A stretch of 64,000 bases of DNA from Enterococcus silesiacus (GTDB lineage: Bacteria > Bacillota > Bacilli > Lactobacillales > Enterococcaceae): NCBI GenBank assembly GCA_001465115.1, contig CP013614.1:1054001-1118000 (forward strand), in the 5' to 3' direction. A model generated the notes under the pieces. It worked only from the letters and a program-made list of their open reading frames with translations. It did not search any database and was not told where the DNA came from. Of this stretch, positions 27,152 through 36,269 are shown one piece after another (within the stretch, counting starts at the first letter, position 1; each line of letters starts with the position of its first letter). Position numbers and translations under genes: made by a program.

Positions 27152-27182
27152 TTTTCTATTCCTTTCTTTCGCTTGGTATTAA

Positions 27183-27350
27183 ATAAAAGCTGAACTGGCT
27201 CATTCAGCTCTGACAGAAAAATAGGAAAATATAGTTGTGACACTTTTGGTCACGGACATATTTTATCTTTTTTCCGAAGGACTAGCCTGATAAGCTCGAT
27301 AATGCATGGTATAAGCTGAACAATCTCTTTTTTCTGAACAACTAGCTAAA
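27183..27350 (-). repeat. Structured repeat family B, copy 1, in the pheST leader
   Basis: Read on the minus strand, the main unit runs from GCTAGTCCTTCGGAAAAAAG (about 27290-27271) to GTTCAGCTTTTATT near 27183. It is clearly related to 63905-64000: shared blocks include TCGGAAAAAAGATAAAA, TTTTCCTATTTTTCTGTCA and GAGCC-GTTCAGCTTT. It can fold into nested stems: AAAATAT/ATATTTT, inner GTGAC/GTCAC, then a terminator-like hairpin AGCTGAA/TTCAGCT followed by T. A shortened relative (GCTAGTTGTTCAGAAAAAAG to GTTCAGCTT, about 27347-27312) lies immediately upstream. It is inside the pheST transcript, about 15 bases before the pheS ribosome site. Confidence 0.75.
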
Positions 27351-27352
27351 AT

Positions 27353-27597
27353 AAAAAAACGATAGCCCATTCCTTTATCAAGGAACGAGCTATCGTGTTA
27401 CCATCCTACTTCATGATCAAAAATCATGCACTCAATTCTTATAACGGCTTTCACCGGTCTGCTCTTTTTAGAACAAACAAACTCCGAAAGTGAACTTCAT
27501 TTTTCGATAACGTAACCTGTTTCCAGTCTAAGACAGGTTTTCCCTTTTCGCATCAACCAAATTACTCTTTTTCATCAACGTTTATTGTTATTCAATT
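27353..27597 (-). ncRNA. T-box riboswitch (tRNA-Phe) of pheST
   Basis: The leader shows the T-box sequence AGGATGGTAACACG (27407-27394 on the minus strand), a variant of AGGGTGGNACCGCG; its TGGT would pair with an uncharged tRNA ACCA end. Two exclusive structures can be drawn. The antiterminator pairs AGGA with TCCT and ACGA with TCGT. The terminator pairs CGATAGC..TTCCTT with AAGGAA..GCTATCG (27354-27395) and ends in seven T. A stem I region starts with GATGAAAAAGAGTA, and a likely specifier TTC (Phe) followed by A occurs in GAAGTTCACTTTC. Uncharged tRNA-Phe would allow read-through into pheST. Confidence 0.88.
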
Positions 27598-27603
27598 GAT
27601 TAC

Positions 27604-27632
27604 AGTTTACAAGAAATTAAGTCTTAGGTCAA
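27604..27632 (-). promoter_or_regulatory. Promoter of the T-box-pheST transcript
   Basis: Minus-strand TTGACC (27627-27632), 17 bases, TAAACT (27604-27609). The -35 overlaps the stop of the hxlR gene. Confidence 0.72.
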
Positions 27633-27973
27633 CTGCATTCTTCAGCGGTGACCCATTTTTCTGCCCATTCTTGGATTTGTTCCATTGCTTGTTGTAAGTC
27701 TTTTCCCTTATTAGTGAGGAAATATTCTAGACGACTGCTCTCATCACAGCGAACTGCTTTTGAAATGATCCCTTCTGCTTCAAGTTCTTTCAAACGTTCG
27801 ACTAACACTCGATCGCTTAGTTCCGGGATTTTTTGTCTTAACTCACCAAATCGTTGAGGACCACTTTCCAACAAGACATCAATAATCAAACCATTCCATT
27901 TTTTCCCTAAAATCGCAAAAGCTTTTTCGAATTTAGGGCATAGTGAAAATTCGGTTGTTTTTACTTGCTCCAT
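27629..27973 (-). CDS. HxlR-family transcriptional regulator
   Basis: A 114-residue winged-helix protein of the HxlR/YodB family. The hallmark N-terminus FSLCPKFEKAFAILGKKWNG has its cysteine at about residue 12, the position that senses oxidants or quinones in YodB-type members; the helix-turn-helix follows (RFGELRQKIPELSDRVLVER, about 42-61). It probably acts as a small dimeric redox or electrophile sensor. A perfect ACTTACAA-T-TTGTAAGT palindrome overlaps the -35 region of its own promoter, so autorepression is likely. No target gene is adjacent: addA lies upstream on the same strand and pheST downstream behind its own promoter. GAGGTGAGG precedes the ATG. Confidence 0.87.
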   Translation of the reverse strand: MEQVKTTEFSLCPKFEKAFAILGKKWNGLIIDVLLESGPQRFGELRQKIPELSDRVLVERLKELEAEGIISKAVRCDESSRLEYFLTNKGKDLQQAMEQIQEWAEKWVTAEECS

Positions 27974-28006
27974 TTACCTCACCTCGTGAACTGAGTATAG
28001 CACACA

Positions 28007-28023
28007 ACTTACAATTTGTAAGT
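28007..28023. promoter_or_regulatory. HxlR-type operator upstream of the hxlR gene
   Basis: Perfect 8-1-8 palindrome with arms ACTTACAA / TTGTAAGT. It overlaps the -35 (CTTACA) of a promoter whose -10 is TATACT (27995-28000 region) on the minus strand. The TTAC..GTAA arms are of the kind bound by YodB/CatR-type HxlR proteins. Confidence 0.7.
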
Positions 28024-28033
28024 ATATCTGCTT

Positions 28034-31000
28034 TCATTTTTTCATTTTTTCTATAATTTGCCCAGCATCCATATCAATAATGATTCCTGCAGATAATAAC
28101 ACCAACAAGACCTGAGTTACTTGCTTGCCAGTAGCCTGAACCAACGCTTTCCGGTACAAATTAAGTTGGCCTCTATAGCGTTGGATGATTTTCTTGATCT
28201 CTTGATCGTTCTCAATATCTTGAACGAAATCTGTTTTGTAATCATAGAGAATACAGTTCTCCTCTTGCTCGATATAGCCATCAATCATTCCGTGAATCAA
28301 TAGATCGTCTTCTGTCTCTCTAGGGTAATCTTTAATGAGCTCTTCTGCCTTTAATAACATCGAAAATGGTTGTTCGCGGACAACTTGAGCAGATTTAGTC
28401 AATAGTTGCTGACCTAGGCTAGTTTGATAAAAAGAAAGAACCTGTTCAATCTTGATCTGCTTCGCTACATTTTCCTTGATGATTTTTGTTTGGATCAGCT
28501 CATCGATCAATTGAAGAATATTGTCTTTTGTCGGTTCTATAGTTAGGTCCAAAAGCTGTAATAGATAATGTGTTGCTGTTCCAATTTCTAATGCCGATGG
28601 TTTGCGAATGGTTTCAATGAATCTTGGTTTGCCTAATTCTCCTTCACTCATTCGGTGAATGATCATCGGTGTTGGCTGAATTGTATTTTTATCATCAAGC
28701 TCGATTTTAGCGATTTCCTTATTGTCTGGATCTTCAAAAATCCGCTTAATTTCAGATACAGATTGGTAATTGGTCGTTATTGTTGAAAGCTGATATGGAT
28801 ACACATAGTTTAAGCGTTCAAGTCCTCGCTTGGTTAACTTTGGATCATTACTTCCAAAACTTTCCTCATTTACAGAGCTTGTCTCAATAAATTGAAGTGC
28901 AGCAAACTGTTCTTGGATCTCTTTTTCAGCCATAAAACTGATGCCAAACCCTGCAGGATGTTGTGTGATTCCTGCAATTCTCTCTGTGATATGTTCTGTT
29001 TGAAATTCTGACATTTTGTGATGACGGATCAAACTCATTCCGACCCAGTTCATCAAGCTGCTTTTGCCTTGCAGCCGATTTTCGCTAGGTAACACTTTTG
29101 TTTGAACATCGCTGACTTTTAGCCACTCTTTCCAAGTTGCTTCTTGATTATTGTAAGAGCCAATTAAATAAAGTTTTTGTTCTGCCCGAGTCAAAGCAAC
29201 ATATAGTTTCCGCATTTCTTCAGAAAGTAATTTTTTTAATTTTGCTTGCTTTATCGCTAAAAAAGGTAATGTCTCATATAACATCCGGTCCCCTTGGTCA
29301 AGATAACGAATTCCCACGCCTAGGCGGTCATCAAATATATAGCGGTCATTCAAATCACCAAGATTGAATTCTTTTGTCATATCCAACACGAATACTACTG
29401 GAAATTCTAGGCCTTTACTAGCATGAATCGTCATTACCCGAACTGCATTTTCATCACTTAAAATAACTGGTTCCGCTAAATCCTTATCTTTTTCCTGCAT
29501 TTTTTCAATAAAACGCACAAACTGAAATAATCCGCGGAAGCTAGTTTGCTCATAATTGGCTGCTCGGTCCACAAGCGCGAATAAATTCGCCTGTCTTTGT
29601 TTACCAGCCGGCATGCCCCCCACATAATCTAAATACGCAGTATCTTGGTAAATTTGCCAAATTAACGTGGCTAATTGATTCCGTCTAGCCAGTTCCCGCC
29701 ATTGGTCTAGTTTTTTCGCAAACTGTGTCGTTTTTTCTTGTACTGTTTGCTGCTCTTTTGTTGTAGCATCATTTTGATTGAACTGCAAAAAAGCTTCATA
29801 ATAAGAACTTTTTTTAGCAGCTAAACGGATCATAACCAATTCGTTTTCTTTCAAACCCACGATCGGCGAACGTAACACAGCTGCAAGTGGAATATCCTGA
29901 TAAGGGTTATCGATGATTTGCAAAAGCGCCACCATGGTCTGAACCTCTGTTGCTTGGAAATAATTTTGCGCATCATTGACTTGAATCGGAATTCCAGCTA
30001 ATTTGAATATTTCCAGAATGGTCAAATTATTTTTCTTAGTCGGTGTCAATAAAACAATATCTTTATAAGTCAGCGGACGATTTTCTTTCGTAGACTTGTC
30101 GTAAATCAAAAACTGCTGATCGATCAGTTCCCTGATCTTCAACGCTGTCATATGCAGTTCGCCTTCAGTTTTATCTTCTAAGATCAGTTGAGAATCATCT
30201 GTTTTAAGTGTTTCTTCCAGCTGCTCTGATTTTTTTTCATAGATCAGCAGTTCTGTATCATAATTTTCAGCCTCAGCAAATTGATCAAATCCATGAACCA
30301 GTTGAGCCGCTTCATCATAATCGATTTGTCCCACCCGTTCATCCATCAGCTGCTCAAAAACTAAATTGGTAAAATCTAAGACATTTTTTCTAGAGCGGAA
30401 ATTCTCAGCTAAAACGATTCGTTTTCCTTCTTTATTTTGCCCATATTGATTGTATTTTTCAATAAACAACGTTGGATCAGCTAAACGGAAGGAATAAATA
30501 GATTGTTTAACATCCCCCACCATAAATAAATTTCCCTCTTCAGCTGATGGTCTTCTAAGCCAATAAAGGATCGTTTCTTGCAAGCGATTGATGTCTTGAT
30601 ATTCATCAACTAACACTTCATCAAATTTATCGCGGTAATACTTGGACGCTTCTGTGGCAAACCACTTCCCAGCTTCTTTATGAGCTAGGATCGCTAGCGT
30701 GAAGTGCTCTAAATCGTTGAAGTCAACTAATCCCTTTCTAAGCTTTTGTTCGCTGTAACGTTCAATGAAAGCTTTCCCGACTCTGGCCATTTCTTCTACT
30801 ACTGGTAAGGATTGCGCTAAGATATCTTTCATTTCCTGCGGTGATAAAGTAAATAAGTTCGTTATAATATCATTTATCGCTTTCTTATTTTGTTCGCGTA
30901 GATTTTTTGCTTGAGCCGCAGTTTCTTTTAAATCCTCGACACGAACTGTGGGATAACGTTCAAAGGTCACCGTTTTTGAAATTTCAAATCCAGATTCCAA

Positions 31001-31834
31001 ATCATTATCTGCCAGTTGACTACTGAAATTTTCAACAAATTCCTTTTCATTTCTAGCAAGAATAGCGATTTTTTCTAGTTTCTCTTCTCCTTCGGTCAGG
31101 CGGATCATTTCTTCGTAACGAGCTACACAACGGAGTAAACTTTCCATGAGCTGCGGCTTTAAGTATTCCTGAAATAACATTGAATCACCTAACTGTCCTG
31201 TTACACGATAGCTATCAGCTAGATGTAACAGCCATTCATCTGGATCAGGATTTGCACGGGCAAATTCATAAAGAGAAAAAATTAGTCGAGTCAGTCCATC
31301 ATCACTGCGATCATTTGAGAAATTACTTGTCAATTGATAGAAAGATTCTTGGTCTTCTGCGTAAAATTGTTCTCTAAGCTCATCCCAAACATCCTCTTTT
31401 AAAAGCAGCATTTCAGTTTCATCCGTCAATAAACGAAACACTGGATCCATTTCAATCAAATAATAAAAACGACGAATCACAGTTAAACAAAAAGCATGCA
31501 GTGTACTAATATTAGCCGTAGGGAGTAGTGATAATTGTCTGATAAAATGCTGCTTGCGCTCTTGTTCGCTCTCATTTGAAATCGCCTTTTGTAAAGCACT
31601 TTGGATTCTTTCCTTCATTTCTTTAGCAGCGGCTTCTGTATAGGTCACAATCAATAAACGATCAATGTCCACACCACTTTTGAGTTTTTCAATTACTCGG
31701 CGTACCAGAACTGTGGTCTTTCCAGAACCCGCTGAGGCAGAAACCAAAATATTTTCATCTCCATCGAAAACAGCTTGCCACTGATTATCAGTAAATTGTT
31801 CGTTTTCTGGACGTAAAGGAATCGTCTTACTCAT
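28034..31834 (-). CDS. addA: ATP-dependent helicase/nuclease subunit A (AddA/RexA)
   Basis: A 1266-residue UvrD-type helicase with a C-terminal nuclease. Walker A ASAGSGKTTVL lies near residue 36, the DEYQDIN Walker B box near 415, further helicase motifs such as GDVKQSIYSFR, and MTIHASKGLEFPVVF in the second half. The C-terminal RecB-like nuclease is marked by ILYDYKTDF near residue 1190. With AddB it resects double-strand breaks and loads RecA, stopping at a Chi-like site. The ATG at 31834 has AGGAGG eight bases before it and overlaps the addB stop by 8 bp, so the subunits are translationally coupled. Confidence 0.96.
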   Translation of the reverse strand: MSKTIPLRPENEQFTDNQWQAVFDGDENILVSASAGSGKTTVLVRRVIEKLKSGVDIDRLLIVTYTEAAAKEMKERIQSALQKAISNESEQERKQHFIRQLSLLPTANISTLHAFCLTVIRRFYYLIEMDPVFRLLTDETEMLLLKEDVWDELREQFYAEDQESFYQLTSNFSNDRSDDGLTRLIFSLYEFARANPDPDEWLLHLADSYRVTGQLGDSMLFQEYLKPQLMESLLRCVARYEEMIRLTEGEEKLEKIAILARNEKEFVENFSSQLADNDLESGFEISKTVTFERYPTVRVEDLKETAAQAKNLREQNKKAINDIITNLFTLSPQEMKDILAQSLPVVEEMARVGKAFIERYSEQKLRKGLVDFNDLEHFTLAILAHKEAGKWFATEASKYYRDKFDEVLVDEYQDINRLQETILYWLRRPSAEEGNLFMVGDVKQSIYSFRLADPTLFIEKYNQYGQNKEGKRIVLAENFRSRKNVLDFTNLVFEQLMDERVGQIDYDEAAQLVHGFDQFAEAENYDTELLIYEKKSEQLEETLKTDDSQLILEDKTEGELHMTALKIRELIDQQFLIYDKSTKENRPLTYKDIVLLTPTKKNNLTILEIFKLAGIPIQVNDAQNYFQATEVQTMVALLQIIDNPYQDIPLAAVLRSPIVGLKENELVMIRLAAKKSSYYEAFLQFNQNDATTKEQQTVQEKTTQFAKKLDQWRELARRNQLATLIWQIYQDTAYLDYVGGMPAGKQRQANLFALVDRAANYEQTSFRGLFQFVRFIEKMQEKDKDLAEPVILSDENAVRVMTIHASKGLEFPVVFVLDMTKEFNLGDLNDRYIFDDRLGVGIRYLDQGDRMLYETLPFLAIKQAKLKKLLSEEMRKLYVALTRAEQKLYLIGSYNNQEATWKEWLKVSDVQTKVLPSENRLQGKSSLMNWVGMSLIRHHKMSEFQTEHITERIAGITQHPAGFGISFMAEKEIQEQFAALQFIETSSVNEESFGSNDPKLTKRGLERLNYVYPYQLSTITTNYQSVSEIKRIFEDPDNKEIAKIELDDKNTIQPTPMIIHRMSEGELGKPRFIETIRKPSALEIGTATHYLLQLLDLTIEPTKDNILQLIDELIQTKIIKENVAKQIKIEQVLSFYQTSLGQQLLTKSAQVVREQPFSMLLKAEELIKDYPRETEDDLLIHGMIDGYIEQEENCILYDYKTDFVQDIENDQEIKKIIQRYRGQLNLYRKALVQATGKQVTQVLLVLLSAGIIIDMDAGQIIEKMKK

Positions 31835-34800
31835 CACTCGCTCCTCCTTTTTGCTCGTTTTCGATCAGTCGATCCATCACTTCATTTTTGGATAAGGTCT
31901 CAATCCTATTGTAGTTATTTTCTTTTAACATCACATCAAAATTACAAACACTCCTAAAGGGACAAAAACGACAAGCAATTCGTTCTTTGCCTTGATAGGC
32001 AGGATTCAATTCGATTTCACCACTTGTAACCTTGTTGCCCGCTTCGATAAATTTACTGCGGTTATGGGTCAATAAAGCATCTAATTCCGGCTCTGTCACA
32101 AATTTATCTTCTTGACGGCGCCCAGGTTTAATAATTTCTTTAGCAGATTCTTCAATTGGGTAAATCAATGAGCTTTGTTTAGCTTGCAAACTCTTATCTA
32201 AATTTTCAAGTAAAACAGGATCATTCAATAGCAATCCGTCAAATTGAAATTTTTTTAAAAGCTGCTGCTCTTTTTTATCTTCTGTTTCATACGATAAAAT
32301 CGGGTTGTGAACGTGGAGATAAAATGAGCCTGCGGGTTTCGCCGTGCGGCCAACTAGATTTACTGCATCCATTAATGCAACATCTAAGTATGTCAACATT
32401 TGCATGGCTAATCCATAATAAGCCTCAGTAATATTAAATTTTTTATGGCTGGATTTATAATCAACAACACCTAAATATAAAGAATCTGGTGTCACTAATT
32501 GATCCAAACGATCGATTTTCCCTCTAACGCTGATATTTCCGCCATTTTTCAAAGGTAATTCTAGGCCTTTGATCCCTTTTTGGCTAGCAATCTGCCCAAA
32601 TAAAACTTCCGTTTGAACAGTAGTCATCCCACTACGTTCACTTTGACGTTTTAACGCCCAGCTGACTTTTTTGATTGTTTGACCCAACTGATAGCGAATA
32701 TAGTTCATGCGGCTGGATGAATCTAAGATTGAAAACTTGATTTCGCCAAAAACAGCGTTCAATATTTGCTCCGTAAACTCACTGACATCTCGATCGGTTA
32801 ACTCAGATAATTGTTTATTTTGGGTGATCAATAATTTAAAGAACTGATCTAACGCCTCATGGAAAAAATCACCTGTTGCAGCGGGTGACAGCCCAAAAAC
32901 ATCGCGTTCTTTTAAGCCTAAACCAAAACGAGAGAAGTATTGATACTGGCAACGATAAAAGCTTTCCATTCTTGAAACAGACGTGTAAATCTGTTTACTG
33001 TATAATTCATCTGCTAAGTGTTCGTTTAAATTTTCCGGCAAGTTTTGATGGCCTAGACTTTCAAAAATATGCTGGGCTAATGGCGCTTGAGCGTCTTTCA
33101 TTAATGCACGTTCCAGTTCTAACCAAAATGCTGATAGCCCAACTTGGGTTTCTTTTTTCTGACGCTTTAAATTTGTCAAATCACTGATCAATGTTCGATA
33201 GGTTCCGACGTGTTCTAAGCAGACCTGTTCATCATCTAATATGGTAAGTATATTTCTCTGCTGTACTTTTAAGCCTAAATCGTTTTGAATATTCGTTAAA
33301 TAAGTGGAAGGTTTGACATCTTTTGCTGTATCTTTCACACTTGGGTAAGATAAATATAGGCGCTCAGTTGCTGATGCGAACATGATATAAGCATTAAATG
33401 GTTCTTTAGCAATGCTTTTTCTGGTGTCATTCAGCAAAAATTGTCCATCCTCTAAATGATCATTGACAAATTGACGTTCTTCATCCGAAAGTAACGTTTT
33501 ATTCTCAAATTTTTGTGGCAAAACTTGATCCGTCAAGCCAATTGCAAAAACAACTTTAGCCTGTCCTGGTCGAGCTAAGTCGATTGCACGGACTTGTACT
33601 TGGTCGATTGCTGTTGGTACTTTGTTATAGCGTAGTCCTTCTAACCCACTGGAGAATAGTTCTTCAAATAACACTAAATCAAATGGTTCATTGCCATAAA
33701 TCGTTACATACTCATCCAACAAGGTCATTAGAGCTTCCCAGGTTTGTTCGTGATTTCTAGCAGCTTCTAATTGGCCGTTTTGAATAGCTTGATTACGCCA
33801 CATCATTAATTGCTTCTCTACGCCATTATCCACCAAAAAGCGATAAAAATAATCAGCAGCTTCGATGCCAGAATTCACTTTTTGAAGTGTTTTAAAAAAT
33901 ACTGGTATTGTTTTTTGAATTTGATTTCTAACAGCATTTGAGTCTTTTTCAATCAACTCAGTATCATCTTGTTGCTCTGCTTCAAAATCATAACGGATAA
34001 AATGCCAATCTTTAGCCTTTTCCCAATGATATCCCTCGTATCCATACGCAAGAACCACATTTTCAGTTACATCGATCTTACGACGCCATTCATTTCGTTC
34101 AGTTAGCCATTGTTCAACTGAGAGTTGATCTTCAATCGGAAAAAATAATTCTGTTCTTAAGAAACGCAATACATCACGATACCGATAATGGTAGCTGTTG
34201 ATCGCAAACAATGACTGAATAAATTCTACTAACGGATGTTGCTCCATCGCCATATCCCGATCTAGATAAACGGGTATCTCATGCATCGAAAATAACGGCT
34301 CGATCAAGGTTTCGTAACTGTCCAGTTCTCGTGTAAGCAATTGAATATCTTTATAGCGATAATTTTCTTCAACAACCAATCTACGGATTTCTTTTGCAAT
34401 CTGGTTGATTTCTTCTTTGAGATTTTCTGCACACCAAAATTGCAGATGATTCCCCACGACTTGTCTCTTTTTCTTTTGCGGATGATTTTCCTGAGCTTGC
34501 ACCCAATATTTTTCAAGGTTTTGAAGAGTCTCATCTAAGACCAAAACATTGTTCTTTTCTACGTAATCAGGTAGTATAGCCACCTTTGACTGTCTAGCTA
34601 GTTGATAAAGCTTGTGATACGTTGTGCCTGTTTCATAAAACAGATTCATCATCGACGGTAATTCATTGGGATACATTTTATCCAGCGCCAACGAAATTTT
34701 GACTTCCCCGCTGCGACGCATTAAGGTATCAATCAATTTTAATTCCCTCGCTGAGAAATGATGATAGCCATTGATCACAAATAAAACGTTGCTAAGATCT

Positions 34801-35405
34801 TTTGTCTCTAAATAATCAGTTAAATACTGGATAATCTCTGCTGATTTGATGCCATATTGGTTCATCGTTTCTTCAAATTTTGAAAAAACGAACTTAATAT
34901 CTTGAATTTTTAGTTGCAAGTCTTGTTCTTTGCTGTCTGAACCAGACCCAGTTAAGTGACCAAATAAATCTTCTAAATCAATATTGCCTTCTTTGATTTC
35001 CTGATATAATTCAAAAAGCTGTTGAATAAACCCCGATTTATTGACTTCTCCTCGAAAAACCTTCAGTATTTCTTCATTTTCCGATAATATCTTTCTAAAA
35101 ACCATTGCAGCTCCTGCTTCTGAAAGAATCTCTGAGCTGTAATACTGCGTGTGTTGCAAATAATACCAAGCCAAACGATAGAAACTAAACACTTGAAAAC
35201 GCATTGTGGCGATCGAGTCACTGTGATTTCCTTGAATAGTTTTGATTCGCTTGAGCGCATTGATCTCTTGTTCAAACTTCATGTGATTGGGTACTATATA
35301 AAAAACTTCATGCGTCTCATCTTCAGATAGCCACTTAACAGATGCCTGTAAAAGCGCCTCTTCTAGGTCCATTTCAGCAGTTCCGCGGATAAATTGTAGA
35401 CTCAT
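31827..35405 (-). CDS. addB: ATP-dependent helicase/deoxyribonuclease subunit B (AddB/RexB)
   Basis: A 1192-residue AddB-family subunit. The N-terminus (FIRGTAEMD) lacks a proper Walker A loop, as in the RexB form of lactic acid bacteria, so its helicase half is likely inactive and serves Chi-like recognition. The C-terminal nuclease carries GVVDYKSSHK. Iron-sulfur ligands are visible as a lone cysteine in FYRCQYQYF and three in ACRFCPFRSVCNF, the pattern that pins the nuclease domain with a 4Fe-4S cluster. AAAGGATG precedes the ATG. It is the first gene of the addBA operon. Confidence 0.95.
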   Translation of the reverse strand: MSLQFIRGTAEMDLEEALLQASVKWLSEDETHEVFYIVPNHMKFEQEINALKRIKTIQGNHSDSIATMRFQVFSFYRLAWYYLQHTQYYSSEILSEAGAAMVFRKILSENEEILKVFRGEVNKSGFIQQLFELYQEIKEGNIDLEDLFGHLTGSGSDSKEQDLQLKIQDIKFVFSKFEETMNQYGIKSAEIIQYLTDYLETKDLSNVLFVINGYHHFSARELKLIDTLMRRSGEVKISLALDKMYPNELPSMMNLFYETGTTYHKLYQLARQSKVAILPDYVEKNNVLVLDETLQNLEKYWVQAQENHPQKKKRQVVGNHLQFWCAENLKEEINQIAKEIRRLVVEENYRYKDIQLLTRELDSYETLIEPLFSMHEIPVYLDRDMAMEQHPLVEFIQSLFAINSYHYRYRDVLRFLRTELFFPIEDQLSVEQWLTERNEWRRKIDVTENVVLAYGYEGYHWEKAKDWHFIRYDFEAEQQDDTELIEKDSNAVRNQIQKTIPVFFKTLQKVNSGIEAADYFYRFLVDNGVEKQLMMWRNQAIQNGQLEAARNHEQTWEALMTLLDEYVTIYGNEPFDLVLFEELFSSGLEGLRYNKVPTAIDQVQVRAIDLARPGQAKVVFAIGLTDQVLPQKFENKTLLSDEERQFVNDHLEDGQFLLNDTRKSIAKEPFNAYIMFASATERLYLSYPSVKDTAKDVKPSTYLTNIQNDLGLKVQQRNILTILDDEQVCLEHVGTYRTLISDLTNLKRQKKETQVGLSAFWLELERALMKDAQAPLAQHIFESLGHQNLPENLNEHLADELYSKQIYTSVSRMESFYRCQYQYFSRFGLGLKERDVFGLSPAATGDFFHEALDQFFKLLITQNKQLSELTDRDVSEFTEQILNAVFGEIKFSILDSSSRMNYIRYQLGQTIKKVSWALKRQSERSGMTTVQTEVLFGQIASQKGIKGLELPLKNGGNISVRGKIDRLDQLVTPDSLYLGVVDYKSSHKKFNITEAYYGLAMQMLTYLDVALMDAVNLVGRTAKPAGSFYLHVHNPILSYETEDKKEQQLLKKFQFDGLLLNDPVLLENLDKSLQAKQSSLIYPIEESAKEIIKPGRRQEDKFVTEPELDALLTHNRSKFIEAGNKVTSGEIELNPAYQGKERIACRFCPFRSVCNFDVMLKENNYNRIETLSKNEVMDRLIENEQKGGASDE

Positions 35406-35483
35406 TCTGTCACATCCTTTATAAATGTTTCTTGACTTTAGTTTATCATAAATCGGTCTTAAAAACGGCTTTTAGTCCCTAAC

Positions 35484-35513
35484 AAAAAAAGCCTCTTAGT
35501 TAAAAGAGAACTT
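35484..35513 (-). terminator. Terminator of the signal peptidase gene
   Basis: Minus-strand AAGT(T)CTCTT pairs with AAGAGGCTT (one bulge) and is followed by seven T (35484-35490). Confidence 0.65.
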
Positions 35514-35542
35514 TTCTGTTTATTCGTGTGGCTTAGACCATT

Positions 35543-36082
35543 TTAAATCGTACCAAAACGATCCAATGGCCATAAAACAAATTTAACATCGCCCATTATT
35601 TTGTCCTTACTGATAAATCCGATCATTCGTCCATCTTTTGAATTTCGGCGGTTATCACCCATCACAAAATATTCACCATCGGGAACTTTTTTCTCACCGG
35701 TTACTTCACTTAAAGTGAAATCAATGGTCAATGGTAACCCATCAGTCACTTCAGCTTTAAATTCATCAAGATAAGGTTCTTTTACTTCTTTATCATTGAT
35801 ATATAAAATATCATCTTTGTACTCAATCGTATCACCTGGTAAACCAATCACTCGTTTGATATAATTCTTTTTCGGCTCATCTGGTGCTGGAAATGTTACG
35901 ATATCAAAGCGTTTGATTTCCGTATTCTTTAGTGCAATCACTCGTTCACCATCAGCTAATGTAGGATCCATCGAATGACCTTTAACAACAACTGGTGTAA
36001 ACACGAATTGTCTTAATAAAAATAATAGTGCCGCTAAACCAACAAAAAATAAGATTGTATGTATTAACTCTTTAGACTTCAA
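35543..36082 (-). CDS. lepB: Signal peptidase I
   Basis: A 179-residue type I signal peptidase of the Gram-positive SipS kind. One N-terminal membrane anchor (about 8-26) precedes the catalytic serine in VKGHSMDPTL and the general-base lysine in YIKRVIGLPGD; box E MGDNRRNSKDGR follows. It removes signal peptides from exported proteins outside the membrane. The start is read as TTG at 36082 because GGAGG lies eight bases before it; a TTG five codons upstream has no site, and an ATG between them is out of frame and soon stops. Monocistronic with its own terminator. Confidence 0.92.
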   Translation of the reverse strand: MKSKELIHTILFFVGLAALLFLLRQFVFTPVVVKGHSMDPTLADGERVIALKNTEIKRFDIVTFPAPDEPKKNYIKRVIGLPGDTIEYKDDILYINDKEVKEPYLDEFKAEVTDGLPLTIDFTLSEVTGEKKVPDGEYFVMGDNRRNSKDGRMIGFISKDKIMGDVKFVLWPLDRFGTI

Positions 36083-36269
36083 ATTCCATTCCTCCAAAAA
36101 CTTGCTTTCTCTAGTTTACCACAAACAAGCAAATTCCTACAGGATTCTTTTCTTTTTGAGGAAACTTTTAACTCTTCTCTTAATAATTGGTTCAATTTCT
36201 GATTGTACCATAAATTAAAAATCAAAACTGAGCGTCATAGCTGAGTATTTCAACTCAGTTTCGACCAAC

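Noticed and set aside
31827..35405. AddB without Walker A as a damaged gene
   Set aside because: The loss is the normal state of RexB-type AddB in lactic acid bacteria, and the nuclease and iron-sulfur motifs are intact.
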